Shown in pieces: positions 1-10,881 of a DNA stretch of 64,000 nt (position 1 is the stretch's first letter; every line of letters starts with the position of its first letter). Below the pieces are notes generated by a model, which worked only from the letters and a program-made list of their open reading frames with translations, did not search any database and was not told the origin of the DNA. A program made the position numbers and the translations under genes. This stretch comes from Cladopsammia gracilis (Eukaryota > Cnidaria > Anthozoa > Scleractinia > Dendrophylliidae): positions 1,263,501 through 1,327,500 of the forward strand of contig JAJGOT010000051.1 in NCBI GenBank assembly GCA_022457155.1, in the 5' to 3' direction.

Positions 1-1675
1 AGGTCATGGTTTTTCATAGGCCGTGGATTTTCATAGCCAATAGTTTTCATAGGCCATGGTTTTTCATAGGCCATAGTTCTTCATAGGAAAAAAGTATGGG
101 CTTTGAAAATTCATGGGCCATGGTTCATAGGCCATGGTTTTTTCATAGGCCATGGTTTTTCATAGGCCATGGATTTTCATAGACCATGGATTTTCATAGA
201 CCATAGATGTTCATAGATGGCCATGGATTTTCATAGGCCATGGATTTTAATTTTTTGCCTGTCAAAATCCATGGCCTATGAAAAACCATGACCTATGAAA
301 ATCCATGGCCTATGAAAATCCATGGTCTATCAAAATCCATAGCCTATGAAAATCCATGGCCTATGAAAATTCATGGCTTATTAAAAACCATGGCCTATGA
401 AAATCTATGGCGTATGAAAATCCATGGCGTATGAAAATCCATGGCGTATGAAAATCCATGGCGTATGAAAATCCATGGCGTATGAAAATCCATGGCGTAT
501 GAAAATCCATGGCGTATGAAAAGCATGGGCTATGATAATTCATGATGTATGAAAAGATGCCCTATGAAAAGCATGGGCTATAAAAATCCATGGCCTATGA
601 AAATCCATGGCCTCTGAATATCCATGGCCTATGAAAATCCATGTTCTATGAGAACTATGGGCTTTTAAAATTCATGGCCTGTGCAAATCCATGGCCTATG
701 AAAATCCATGGCATGGCCTATGAAAATCCATGACTTATGAAAAACCATGGCCTATGAAAATCCATGGCCTATGAAAATCCATGACCCATGAACTTTCAAA
801 GCCCATATTTTTTTCCTATGAAAAACTATGGCCTATGAAAATCCATGGCTTATGAAAACCATGGCCTATGAAAACCATGCCCTATGAAAAACTATGCCCT
901 ATGAAAATCCATGGGCTATGAAAAACATGGGCTATGATAATTCATGATGTATGAAAAAGATGCCCTATGAAAATCAATGCCCTATACAAATCCATGGCAT
1001 ATGAAAGCCATGCCCTATGAAAACCATGAAAATTCATGGCCTATATATGAAAATCCATGACCTATGAAAACCATGAAAATCCATGGCTTATGAAAATCCA
1101 TGGCCCATGAATTTTCAAAGCTCATAGGTTTTTCCTATGAAAAACCATGGTCGACGAAAATCCATGCCCTATGAAAATCCATGGGCTATGAAAAACATGG
1201 GCTATGATAATTCATGATGTTGAAAAAGATGCCCTATGAAAATCAATGCCCTATACAAATCCATGGCATATGAAAGCCATGCCCTATGAAAACCATGAAA
1301 ATTCATGGCCTATATATGAAAATCCATGACCTATGAAAACCATGAAAATCCATGGCTTATGAAAATCCATGGTCCATGAATTTTCAAGTACGAAAATCCA
1401 TGGCCGACGAAAATCCATGGCCTATGAAAAACTATGGCCTATGAAAAACTATGGCGTATAGAGAACCATGGCGTATGAAAATCCATGGCCTATGAAAATC
1501 CATGACCTATGAAAAACCATGACCTATGAAAACTATGGCCCATGAAAAGCATGGGCTATGATAATTCATGATGTATGGAAAAGATGCCCTATGAAAAGCA
1601 TGGGCTATAAAAATCCATGGCCTATGAAAATCGATGGCATATGAAAATCCATGTTCTATGAAAACTATGGTGGCT
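1..1675. repeat. 17-bp satellite array with orientation switch
   Basis: The stretch consists of a degenerate 17-bp unit, consensus CCATGGCCTATGAAAAT, repeated roughly a hundred times. From base 1 to about 250 the unit reads on the opposite strand; from about 262 to 1675 it reads on the + strand, so the array is inverted around position 250. A larger unit of about 270 bp is superimposed: the block at 901-1130 recurs at 1171-1390. Open frames here are by-products of the repeat and are not genes. Confidence 0.95.
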
Positions 1676-2260
1676 ATTTAAATAAATATGGCATCATAAT
1701 GGTGTCATTGCTGTTGCTAATGACAACAATTTTGTTAGACACTTAGCTGGTAAGGTTTTGTGGCGTTTGAACTTTTAACGTTGTCTTGTTCAAATTCCTG
1801 CCCCCCCCCCCCCCCCCTGGGCCAAAAAGGTGTTCAAATTCCCTACCCTTTATGTCCGATTTTACGGCGAAATGGACCTCCCAAGGACAAATGTCGAAAA
1901 AAAGTGCTAAAATGTTTTGCATTTTTATCTTGCATATGGCTTTATTAGAGGGTCTGGATGGGGGTGCCTCGAAAACACTAAACACTAAAATTTTTCCTTC
2001 TATAACATCAAACAGTTAAATTTTAGGCTGTTTAACATTTAACACTAAAAAATTCACTGTAACACTAAATTTGATACAAATGTAAGCGGAAATGGCTTAA
2101 AAAAGCGAAAGATACTTCTCAAACTCATTAATAATTCATGACGAGAACACAAAGGAAATCACTACCGTGAAGGAGGTTTTGAAATCGTTTCTTAATTTGC
2201 ATAGATTTTGGCGATTTTATTCCTTCGTTTTCTCCGCATTTAACGATCAGTTTGAGAAGC
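1676..2260. other. spacer with poly-C tract
   Basis: No gene is supported. A run of 17 C lies at 1801-1817, flanked by two copies of a short TTCAAATTCC motif, which looks like a fragment of a dispersed repeat. The remainder is AT-rich with several short copies of AACACTAAA. Confidence 0.6.
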
Positions 2261-2404
2261 TATATCAAACACTCGAAACAGTGTTTCATCAGATTTCCAA
2301 ACACTTTGAAGTGGTTTAAAAAAACTCGGCTGCGCCTCGTTTTTCCAATCCACTTCTCGGTGTTTGGAAATCTGATGAAACACTGTTCCTCGTGTTTGAT
2401 ATAT
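2261..2404. repeat. foldback element (MITE-like)
   Basis: The two ends are inverted copies of each other over about 45 bp: the left arm runs from 2261 to about 2306 and the right arm from about 2360 to 2404. A short spacer containing a small inner hairpin (CTCGGCTGCGCCTCG) separates them. No coding capacity is visible. Confidence 0.8.
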
Positions 2405-2860
2405 TACTTATCAAGACAAACGTGGACATTCGATATGGAGTAATATCTACAATTAATTTACAGCCTGTGTCATTTTGATTACAATTTTGTGTTTGTTCAT
2501 TGTTTATTTTCCTATAATAGAAAATCATGGGAGACTATTTCTCAGCAGAAGGGTACATTATGCTCGACAATGAAAATTTTCCTCCGTCGTTATTACACTT
2601 GTTCAATCTTTCATTTCAAAAATTTGTTTGGTTAATCATCATGCTCCTTTTACCTACCAGGAAATAGGCTGTTGCGTCCTCACTAGCCAATCCTCTCGTT
2701 TCTTAGCACATGTATCAGCAGTAAGCCAGCCTTTGAATCTGAACTCCCCTTGCCTTCCCGGGTCCAAGTTAGCGCTATTTTCGGGTTTTCATTTAATTAA
2801 CTCCGGATCACAGAGTCATTCACAAGGTAATGTATATGCGCACGCCAGATCGTGCAAACT
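2405..2860. other. spacer, nothing recognised
   Basis: AT-rich sequence without a convincing reading frame, repeat or signal, lying between the foldback element and the 3' end of the broken NHL-like gene. Confidence 0.5.
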
Positions 2861-5800
2861 CTACAAGTCAAGGCGAAAATGAGCGCGAATGGCGCGACCA
2901 GACCTGTTGAGTGTTGTTGTGTGGGGGTAGGAGTCGTGATCGTCATCATCCACATCGTTGCCTGAGTCTGTGTCGTATTCATCCTCCTGAAGTGGCACTT
3001 CACCAACAGCAACTATTTCAACTGTGCTATCGTCCACAAACGTGATGCTGGGTGCGTGCGAGTCCCCATCGTCATCTGTGACTTGCGGCATAATTTGTTC
3101 CATTCCTTCTCGACCTTCAACAGTTGAGTCGTCGTGGAACATTACTTTGGAATGAGGAGGTTGAGTGTAATACACTGCTGGTGGGAGAGCTCCGGCTTTG
3201 TCTTTTGTGGTTTCACTCCGCACTGTTCTCTGTCTCACAGGACGATATTTGTCCACCAACTCCTTGGAGGATCTATCCTTGCAGCTGTTGGAGGCTTCAT
3301 CACTTCAACATCTGCCAACTCCATACTAGATGTTGGAACTGGATAAAACGATTTGTCATGTGTAAAGTATTTGGCGCTCCACTTTGTCGTTCTTTTTAAT
3401 GATTCCTTTGCAATTGTGCCAAAGTCTCGAGCATACTGTAAAGCTGTGAAAGTCTCGTGCTTGAAGTGGGAGACTGCATGAAGGTTTTCAACTATAGTGG
3501 TCAGTACCGTACGGAGGTCAACTTCACCAAGATAATCCTCATTTATGCTCTTCAAGTAATTCCAACGAGACTTGTGTTTTCTTTGATACAGTTCCTTCGG
3601 GACCATTTGTTGCTGCTGCTTCTTTCATGTTGTAGTGCTGTTTAACCGTAGCAACTGTGCTTTTAATATATTCATTCACTGATGAAACATTGTTCACAGC
3701 ATCTTGAAGGGATAGTGATACCGCGTCTACGGTTTGAGCACCAATTCCAAAACTGTCGTACAGTTTCCCAAGGGTTTGAAGGAAGGACACTGTGCCAGTA
3801 AGAGGTGAAACTATTTTAACCATTCCAGCAGCTACGTCCGACACAAAGATAGTATTCTGCAAACAGCATATTCCGTGGACTTGCGCAAAGGTGCAGGTTT
3901 CACCAGTTCCATCATTAGTTCCTTCTATTTCAGTGCCCATCAATGTTTCAACAGTTGTGGTTCTGGGATCAAAGGTCTTAACCTTCCTATCTACGTACAA
4001 CCCACCTGCTTTACCAGATGCAGCCAAGTATGCTGACCGTCTCCACACACAAAGAGATTCAATACTTGAAACGCCATTGGGATAATTTATTTCTCGCATG
4101 CTAGTACCAACGACGGCAACACCATTGTAGCTTAGTTCCAATTGAATAATCTTTTGGTGCTCGTCATCTGCACACAAAAGGATGTCCGTACTTGCCACAC
4201 AAATTGACGTTGGTTTTACTAAAGGCGTGTTAAGCTGGACGATTTCTGGGTTCTTAACTTGTGCAGCTAAGGCTTGTGAATGTGTCGCAAGTCGCTTCCG
4301 AAGAATTGGCACTGTGCCCTCTTGTGGCAAGCTAAAACGACCCAGCCGTGAAAGTAGCTCTGCTCGCGATTTCAGGCCCTCCGGCTTTAAACGTACTTTG
4401 CCTTCCAAGTCAATAACACGAATTGCCCCAGATCCTAGCTCAGAAACGAAAACTATACCGTTAGTAAAGCAAAGGTCCCTTGCATCTATGAATGTTTCTT
4501 ATCGTACGTGTACATCAACTGGTTGATGCAAACGTAATTCCAGATTCGAAGTCATAGTCTAACACGAGCACTTTTCCTTGAGGCCCACTTTCAACGGTCT
4601 TTTGCATACCCCACTCTGATTGGTTTTCCAAAAGCGATACTTTTCTGGAACTATTGTGTGCACGACCAAACTTATTCCTCTCAGTACTTCTAGTACCGAG
4701 GTTCTAGTAAGGCGCACGATCGGTTCTACAGCCATCCGATCTTTATTCCTTACGCAGTCCAGGGTCAGCAGTTTTCGTAACTTCTTATGCACATCAGGGC
4801 CAGCAGAATCGCGGAGTGTTCGAATTAGAACTAGACTACTCTTCGCGCCCTCAAGATCAATGAACCAGTTGGCCCAGCTGCATTTCATACTTTTGCCAAG
4901 ATGAACCACATCTGGCAGGGCGACAAGAAGCGAAAGTTCAGGAGGTAATGTACCATCTTGGGCCATAGAGTGTAGGTTTGACAACGCCTTCTTGTTACAC
5001 TCCTCACAATCGGTAATCACTGTTGCAGCAAGAAACCTATTACACTTTAATTCTTTTTCTAAACACCGGTCACAAGCCCTTAAGGAAAAGGAGACCTGGC
5101 CATTTTGTTTGCAGGCCGCGCAAACAGATTTGAGCTTAAGACACTCATCACAGCTGCTAAAGCAAAAGGGCGGGTCATTCGATACAATTTGACTGACGGA
5201 AGTCTGGAGCTTCAGACACATTTGGCATGTTTGCAGGGTCTTAGCGGTGTCTTGTATAGATTTGAGCATTTCTTCACCAGTGACTGATTTCGGACGATAG
5301 TACACACCAACTGGAATTGATGAGCCGTTGTCCAATGATGTGCCTACGACCACTTCTGCGCTTGTTAAGAGATTTTTTTCATTTCCTCTGGATCAGGAAT
5401 GGAGTTGCTGCTGAAATTGTTTTGGTCTAACAACTCAGTTAGCCCAACCACCATTTTCTGAAGTGAATCATATCTAGGCCAGGTTTTAATGCAGTTCCAT
5501 CAATAGCTTGAGACAATGGAATAACGTTCAACTTATCTGTAGAAACAAGCGCTGGCAAATCGGCTTCTCGATTAAAGACAAAGGAATACAAAGACAATAG
5601 ATGCGGTTTGATCACCCCAGTGGCTTGAAAGCGTTTTGACGAATTTGTTGACGGACCGCAAAGGTTGAAATCAGAAAATGTGTTGAATTCTTTCAGTCCC
5701 CCTCTCTCAGTTCCGAAGAAACCAGGCCCTCTCAAAAAATTTCGTGTCCGACTACCTCAGAGATACTTGATAGTGTCAAAAAACTCGCACACATCTCGGC

Positions 5801-5978
5801 CCCATGAGAAATCAGAAGCAGATTTAGGATCAACTAGAGCGAAAGATGTAGTGTTGTCAATAAATTTGTAGTATAGACAATCTTCCGGGATCTTTCCTTT
5901 CTCAAGAAGTTGATTGAGTTTAATAGCAACTGGATGGGCGTTCTCCGCACACCGAGAAGAATAAAGGTACACAAAAGT
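2861..5978 (-). pseudogene. broken gene: Cys-rich + NHL/beta-propeller-like protein
   Basis: A continuous homology-like coding trail runs on the minus strand but changes frame repeatedly. In order it shows: an N-terminal part (5972-5439) with one in-frame TGA at 5757-5759; a Cys-rich stretch (about 5250-4980) with several CxxC pairs, possibly zinc-binding; a conserved-looking part around 4950-4560; an NHL-type propeller part (about 4500-3700; for example FVSELGSGAIRVIDLEGK) containing a SAP-like helix pair near 4390-4290; a helical stretch (3606-3235); and an acidic tail ending in a basic segment at 2861. Frame changes are needed near 5450, 5372, 4500-4560, 3600 and 3240. Function is unknown; NHL propellers usually bind protein or RNA. 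It may instead be a domesticated or mobile gene family. Indel errors in the assembly could explain some breaks, but neighbouring P450 genes are intact, so decay is preferred. Confidence 0.7.
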
Positions 5979-7019
5979 CTAAATGCGCGAAGACCACTCA
6001 CCGACCAGTGCTACCAATATTTCAATTCGCATAAATTAAAGTGCAACAACATTTTCCGCCCAATCGTAAGCAACCACTACAAAACTCAAAAGCTTAGAGT
6101 TGGGGCCAATAGAAACTACAGGATCAAACACAAATAAGTCATTTATCCTCCATCTTTCTAGATACATAAACACTCACAAGTTAAAACATGTCAAGTCATC
6201 ATCCAAGTTGGCATCGCTTATCTCATGACCCTCTGGATACTGTATTGAATCTTTCTCGTCAACATAGCCAGCTTCATCAAAAGCACAAGGCTTCATCCCA
6301 TGATTCAGTAGATGAACTGACAGTCTCATCATGGCTATCAATCAAGTCTGCGGATTCTTCCAAATGTTCGTTTAGGTAAACACTATCACTGTATAAGGAA
6401 ATTATGACCAATTATCACATACATGTATGATAGTTTTCACAACATATATATTCAGTTCTGTTCATTGTTCATTGTGTTCACAGTATCAGTCAGTATCGGG
6501 CATTTCAAAAGGGGACACAGAAGAACATTTATAACATTGTGACACTCTAGAAACAATGGAGAATGCTCCAGATATTAAGCTTTGTAATGGATTTTTGGTA
6601 TTGTGATACAAAGGCTATTTATTTTTTAAGGTGTTCCATTATTTGCTAACTGCCATGCAATTATATTTTGGCAGATTACGATTTTCGTCTTTCACATGAA
6701 ATAGAGGTGCAAACATCAATTCAAAAAACATCAAGTGCTTTATTTCATTAAGGTCAAAATATCAATAAAAACTATCCATTAAGACTCTAGAAGTAGTACT
6801 ACAAATGGTGGTCACAGACATTGGTTTTGAGACCTTGGAAACAGTTATAAAATCTGTGTGTACAACAAATATTTTTATTGGTATATTGTTATGACATATC
6901 TATGCATAAGTTCTATAGTAATCTAGATTTTCATTCACAAAAAAGTTCTTTTATAAAACAATACATTCTTCAGTAATGTTTTTTACTTGTCAGAGCCTGA
7001 TTCAATGGCATCAACACCA
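5979..7019. other. spacer with possible lost 5' exon
   Basis: No intact gene. On the minus strand, 6380-6290 encodes a Ser/Glu/Asp-rich stretch before stops intervene; it could be a decayed 5' exon of the broken gene downstream, but nothing ties it there. The rest is AT-rich and featureless. Confidence 0.4.
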
Positions 7020-8564
7020 GTAAAGTCCTCCTGCTCATCTTTTGACATAGAATTACTGCTTGATGCTGAAGAACGTGCTACACAATTTCCTTTTTTCCAA
7101 AGGCTGTCCAGGGTTTGTTTTTTTCACTGACCGCTGAGCTTCCTCATAGTTTCTTTGACACCTGCTGAAATGCGCTACAAGAGACAAATTTTCAGCAAAA
7201 GTCAACAGTGTATTCCCAGGTTTACATTTCTTCACCTTGGAGATTTTTGAAGTAGTGATAAGGGAAGTTCTACTTAATTAAAAACATTAGTCTTTTAGAA
7301 GTTCAGCTGAATACAAAAAACCAGAGTTACCATCACCTAAATACACATTGAATTATTTTTTCTTACTCTGAGTGCTGAAACATGTGATCTGCAATTATGA
7401 TATTGGTAAATTAAAAATGTTTGTTTGAACTTACTGATTTTGAAGTAATTGACCTTCCCTTGGGTGGTCCTGTTGGACTTAGCACTGATAAAATATGGTT
7501 TCCTGCAGACTCCACAAGTAAATTTCAGCTCATTAAGAGCTGAGCTACCATCAAGCTTCCCCAAGTCTAAGAGAGATAAAAGTAAACACATGTCAATCAT
7601 TTTAGTGTAACAATTATTGTACTGGTAATCTTATCTTGGAATACAATATGAAATTAATATGGATGTGATAAGTGCCAACATCCAATTTTTATTTTTGTTA
7701 ATACTGCACCTCATAATCGAGGAACACTTTCATGTTTCACTGCTTTTTCATTTCTTTTATATTTCGTCCAGTAGTCTTAATTAAAAAATAGTTATTAATA
7801 AATTAAGTAACTTATTCATTCATTTTTTTGTTCGTTTGTTCATTCATTCATTTAATACCTAATAGTGCTTTTGCAAGGCTTGAGACTGTAACAGATGCAT
7901 CTAGACTAAACCATCAGCATATCTTTCATGGTCTGCTATTTATTAATTGGAATTACGAATATATTACAATTACATCTTATGACAACAACAATAATGAGAA
8001 CTTATTACTCCCTAGGACATTAAAAAACCATTCATTTCAGTAAGATTTACCCGCTTGAAGCTCATCTAATTCATGCTGCTGACGTACATTTCTCACAACT
8101 TTATTGTCTCGCAAAATATTTTGAACTAGTTCCTTATCTTCTAGACATTCTTGTTTTCTTTTCCTACTTTTCTTCCCCGCGGAATCTGATGCTCCAGGCT
8201 CTTTATCTGTGATTGCCATTTCTGGATCTTTATCTTCTGAAGATCTTGTTGAAGTACCAAGAGGTTCTTTAGGAGTTTGCTTCACACTCGGTACAAGCAC
8301 CATTTTCTTGTCTGACCAATTAATTATCTTTTGATCACATGTACTTATAAAAAAGATGACATAACAATTTACAGATAACATTTTACTTGCCTCTTGTCAG
8401 CTTTGTTGAGAGCGTTTAATGCATCCTCTCCTCCAGTCTCACTCAAATGACGGTTAATCGCACAATTGTTTTGAATGTGCTCTGCATGCTGATCGCGGAT
8501 ACAGCAGGCTATGAGAACGCTAGGCCGATACACAACACGAACCAAGCAACTGTCCCGGCCCTTC
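7020..8564 (-). CDS. weak multi-exon gene model, unknown function
   Basis: Three to four exon-like blocks lie on the minus strand. One (about 8564-8384) ends at a GTAAAA donor. A second (about 8335-8049) encodes a charged, Lys/Glu/Ser-rich peptide with a KKSRKRK nuclear-localisation-like motif and ends at GTAAAT. A third (7565-7432) follows a pyrimidine-rich CTCTCTTAG acceptor, contains a CGVC pair, and ends in a strong GTAAGT donor. A fourth (about 7235-7050) is Lys-rich. If read in another frame its 3' part continues as a Ser/Asp/Glu tail to a stop near 6988. No known domain was recognised. Splice signals support a host gene, but exon joins and frames are unproven and there is no clear first exon. 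Confidence 0.35.
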
Positions 8565-8756
8565 AATAGGCCATTTGCACGATGGCGTCATTTGACTCTA
8601 CAACTACCAGAATTCATTTCGTTTTTCCTTTCTTATTTAAATTTTGTAATCCCAGTGCGGTTTAAATAACAATAGCCCTAATTTGCACTACAAAACAAAA
8701 AACTGAAGGATTCTGGTAGCTGTAGTCATATGACGTCATCGTGCAAATGGCCTATT
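8565..8756. mobile_element. MITE with AATAGGCCATTT ends
   Basis: A 192-bp element whose ends are inverted copies: AATAGGCCATTTGCACGAT at the left and its complement at the right, with a second inverted block inside (ACTACCAGAATTC against a GATTCTGGTAGCTGTAGT-type arm). Its terminal 12 bp are identical to those of the foldback at 40010-40208, although the interiors differ. It interrupts the reading frame at 8757-9015. Confidence 0.85.
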
Positions 8757-9015
8757 TCTTCGCGTGCAACCGTTTCCACTTCAATCTTCTGCTTCTGCGC
8801 ATAGTTCGTAAACTCCAAGCATATTCAGGAAAATCCCGGCGAAAAAAGTCCAAAATCTCCTTTCGCCTCAGATTTTGCATAACATAACGTTGCAGATCTG
8901 ACTTCAGTTGTTCATTGTCCTCCCAGTCACTGTTCCTGATCGAGCTCTCCACCATCTTGGTTAGAAGACACTCATCGCGGATACAGTGGGCTATGAGAAC
9001 GCTAGGCCGATACAC
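8757..9015 (-). pseudogene. truncated ORF resembling an integrase/transposase N-terminus
   Basis: The minus-strand frame encodes about 86 residues with a helical, basic character and a motif (EILDFFRRDFPEYAWSLRT) that resembles helix-turn-helix regions at the start of cnidarian integrase-like transposon proteins. That resemblance is from memory and was not searched. The frame ends at a stop formed by the terminal bases of the MITE at 8565-8756, so the ORF was cut by that insertion. A segment of about 45 bp at its upstream end (8975-9018) recurs at 8493-8543 and partly at 9040-9062. Confidence 0.45.
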
Positions 9016-9463
9016 AACATTCCATGTTGAAAATCATTTTGCTATGAGAACGCTCGGCCGCTTTGTGGCCAATCGTTCTCGTAGCAAATTCAAGAAAGAA
9101 TTGAAAACCATTTGTTGTGATTTTTTTCGTTTATTATTTTCATTTTCTTTCTTTGACCCACAACTGTCTGCTTAGCACACAACTGACTGACCAACCCCTA
9201 AATGAAGGTTGAAAACTACATGAAGCACCTTCACATCCCATAGCTTTCGGGCCTGAAATGTGTTCGGGAGTTGTGAGAATTGACCATTGAGGATCAGAAC
9301 TAACAATGTCAAAATAAGCTACGTATGTCGCCGAATAAAATCTATTTATAGTATCTAACAAAAATGCGACCATGGATCGACAAAGAATGCAGTAGAGCCC
9401 ACAATATTCTCCTGTAAAGTAATGTTTAAATTAAGGAGATAAAAACCGGACAAACAAAGCTGC
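9016..9463. other. spacer, nothing recognised
   Basis: Apart from the short repeated segment continuing to about 9062 (GCTATGAGAACGCT), no gene, repeat or signal was identified. Confidence 0.45.
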
Positions 9464-9954
9464 TACAGTCAACTCTCTCTCTTTACGGTCACCTCTATAA
9501 GACTGACATCTGGTGTTGGTCATTTTACTGCAATTAAACTCGCCTAAGACGGAGAACGGGCACTTTGAAACCGTCAACAGACACTTGAGAAGTGCTTTAA
9601 GTGAAAAATACTACAAAACGGAAATGTATGAATATGAACAAACGAGTCCACTTTTTTATTATTTTGGTCCAGTATGTAGGTTTTGCTTAAGTAAACGACT
9701 TTAAACAGACTTAAAACATACATGTATTCATTGTGTATAGGTTTAGCTTTATTGTCTTAGAATTACTGGTGTCACCTTACCTCGACTCTCTATAAGCATC
9801 ACACCAACTATAAAACTATATGTACGGCAATATATAATAAAATACGATTAAGATATGTACAATCATAAATAAAAAATATGAAAACTTATACAATAATAAG
9901 ACGGACAGTTGTGGCCGGCCCCGACGGTGTCCGTCATAGAAAGAGTTGACTGAA
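9464..9954. mobile_element. mariner-type MITE shared by the 5' flanks of P450 A and B
   Basis: The element starts TA-CAGTCAACTCTCTCT and ends with the complementary GAGTTGACTG. The matching copy upstream of P450 B (about 47106-48871) is followed by the same flanking sequence, so the insertion predates the duplication of the two P450 units. It has no coding capacity. In the B copy the interior was later filled by further insertions. Confidence 0.7.
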
Positions 9955-10217
9955 TTCAGCCCTGAGTGACCGCAAAGTTTACGTGACGCAATAAGCAATG
10001 TGCTTCGCTGGTAGGCCATTTTAAAACAAAAAACGTGGATTAGGATAGTGGGTGGATTGTCTGCAACCAGACTGCGACGACATCAAATATATTGTAACAA
10101 TAATAAATCATATTACATTTGCCCCTTTCTCTTTCTATCTGAAAGATTCACTTAAATTTCATTTTGTAAACATTATTGTTCTCCTACTGAGGGTTGCGTG
10201 ACCGTTTTGCCAAATAT
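9955..10217 (+). promoter_or_regulatory. orphan P450-type 5' flank
   Basis: This block aligns by eye with the sequence directly upstream of P450 B (48872-49115) and P450 C (about 59640-59805). Shared landmarks include CTGCAACCAGA, AATAAATCATATTACATTT, CCCTTTCTCTTTCT and GAGGGTTGCGTGACC. Similarity stops at about 10217 and resumes at about 21520, just before exon 1 of P450 A. It is therefore either the former promoter of gene A, displaced by 11.3 kb of inserted DNA, or the flank of a lost fourth P450 copy. Confidence 0.7.
10194..10200 (+). promoter_or_regulatory. XRE-like core TTGCGTG (orphan copy)
   Basis: The motif fits the TNGCGTG core bound by Ah receptor/ARNT in CYP promoters. The same motif inside the same conserved block occurs 86 bp upstream of the P450 B start codon and 158 bp upstream of P450 C. 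Here it lies 11.4 kb from the gene A start codon. Function is inferred only. Confidence 0.45.
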
Positions 10218-10317
10218 GTACTATTTACAATATGAGTGGCGATGTTGTATGGGATTTACACTGCAATGTTATGCGAAGATTTTCTATTGTTTCTGAAAAC
10301 CAACATAGATAAGGTTT

Positions 10318-10494
10318 GGCCCGGTTTAAACGTCGAACTTCACATGTGCCGAATCTAATGCAAATGAGCAAGAACAATAGATTTTGCTCATTTGCATTAG
10401 ATTCTGCACATGTGAAGTTCGACGTTTGAACTGGGCCTAATGTAATTTGCATTAGATTCGGCACATGTGAAGTTCGACGTTTCAACCGGGCCTT
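10318..10494. mobile_element. GGCCCGG-ended MITE plus partial second copy
   Basis: A complete foldback (10318-10437) has inverted arms beginning GGCCCGGTT and containing ACGTCGAACTT and ACATGTGC. A half copy (10441-10494) follows directly and repeats the right arm. A third, complete copy lies at 13356-13477. Confidence 0.8.
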
Positions 10495-10881
10495 AATGAA
10501 CAAGCTTTTTGTAAAACAACACCAACGTGGATAAAGCTAGGTAACACTGTTCCTGAATAACCTTTTCTTTTTTAAACACTGACGATTTATTTTAAGCCTT
10601 CCTAAATGATGTGAGAAAATTGTATGTGACATCTCTTTGAGTGGCTTTACTTAGCCCGTGAAACACTATCTAACAATTAGTGTGTGATAGTCCAAATTAA
10701 ACAAAAGAAAACAATGGAATTATAGTCTAATAGTACGTAGTATCCTACTAACTATTTCACGGGTTAGGTAAAATCATTCTAAAGACGCTTAATTTTTGTG
10801 ATATTTATTATGATTAGTATAGCTATTATCCAATAACTTAGTATTGTATATAGATATACGTAATTGCCCCGAGTGCGAGTA

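Noticed and set aside
361..543. Open frames within the 17-bp satellite
   Set aside because: A 17-bp unit without stops opens frames by periodicity; the peptide merely repeats the satellite.
2861..5978. Interpreting the frame changes as introns of an intact gene
   Set aside because: The breaks lie inside continuous coding trails that overlap by a few codons in adjacent frames, with no GT/AG-bounded gaps; frameshifts fit better.
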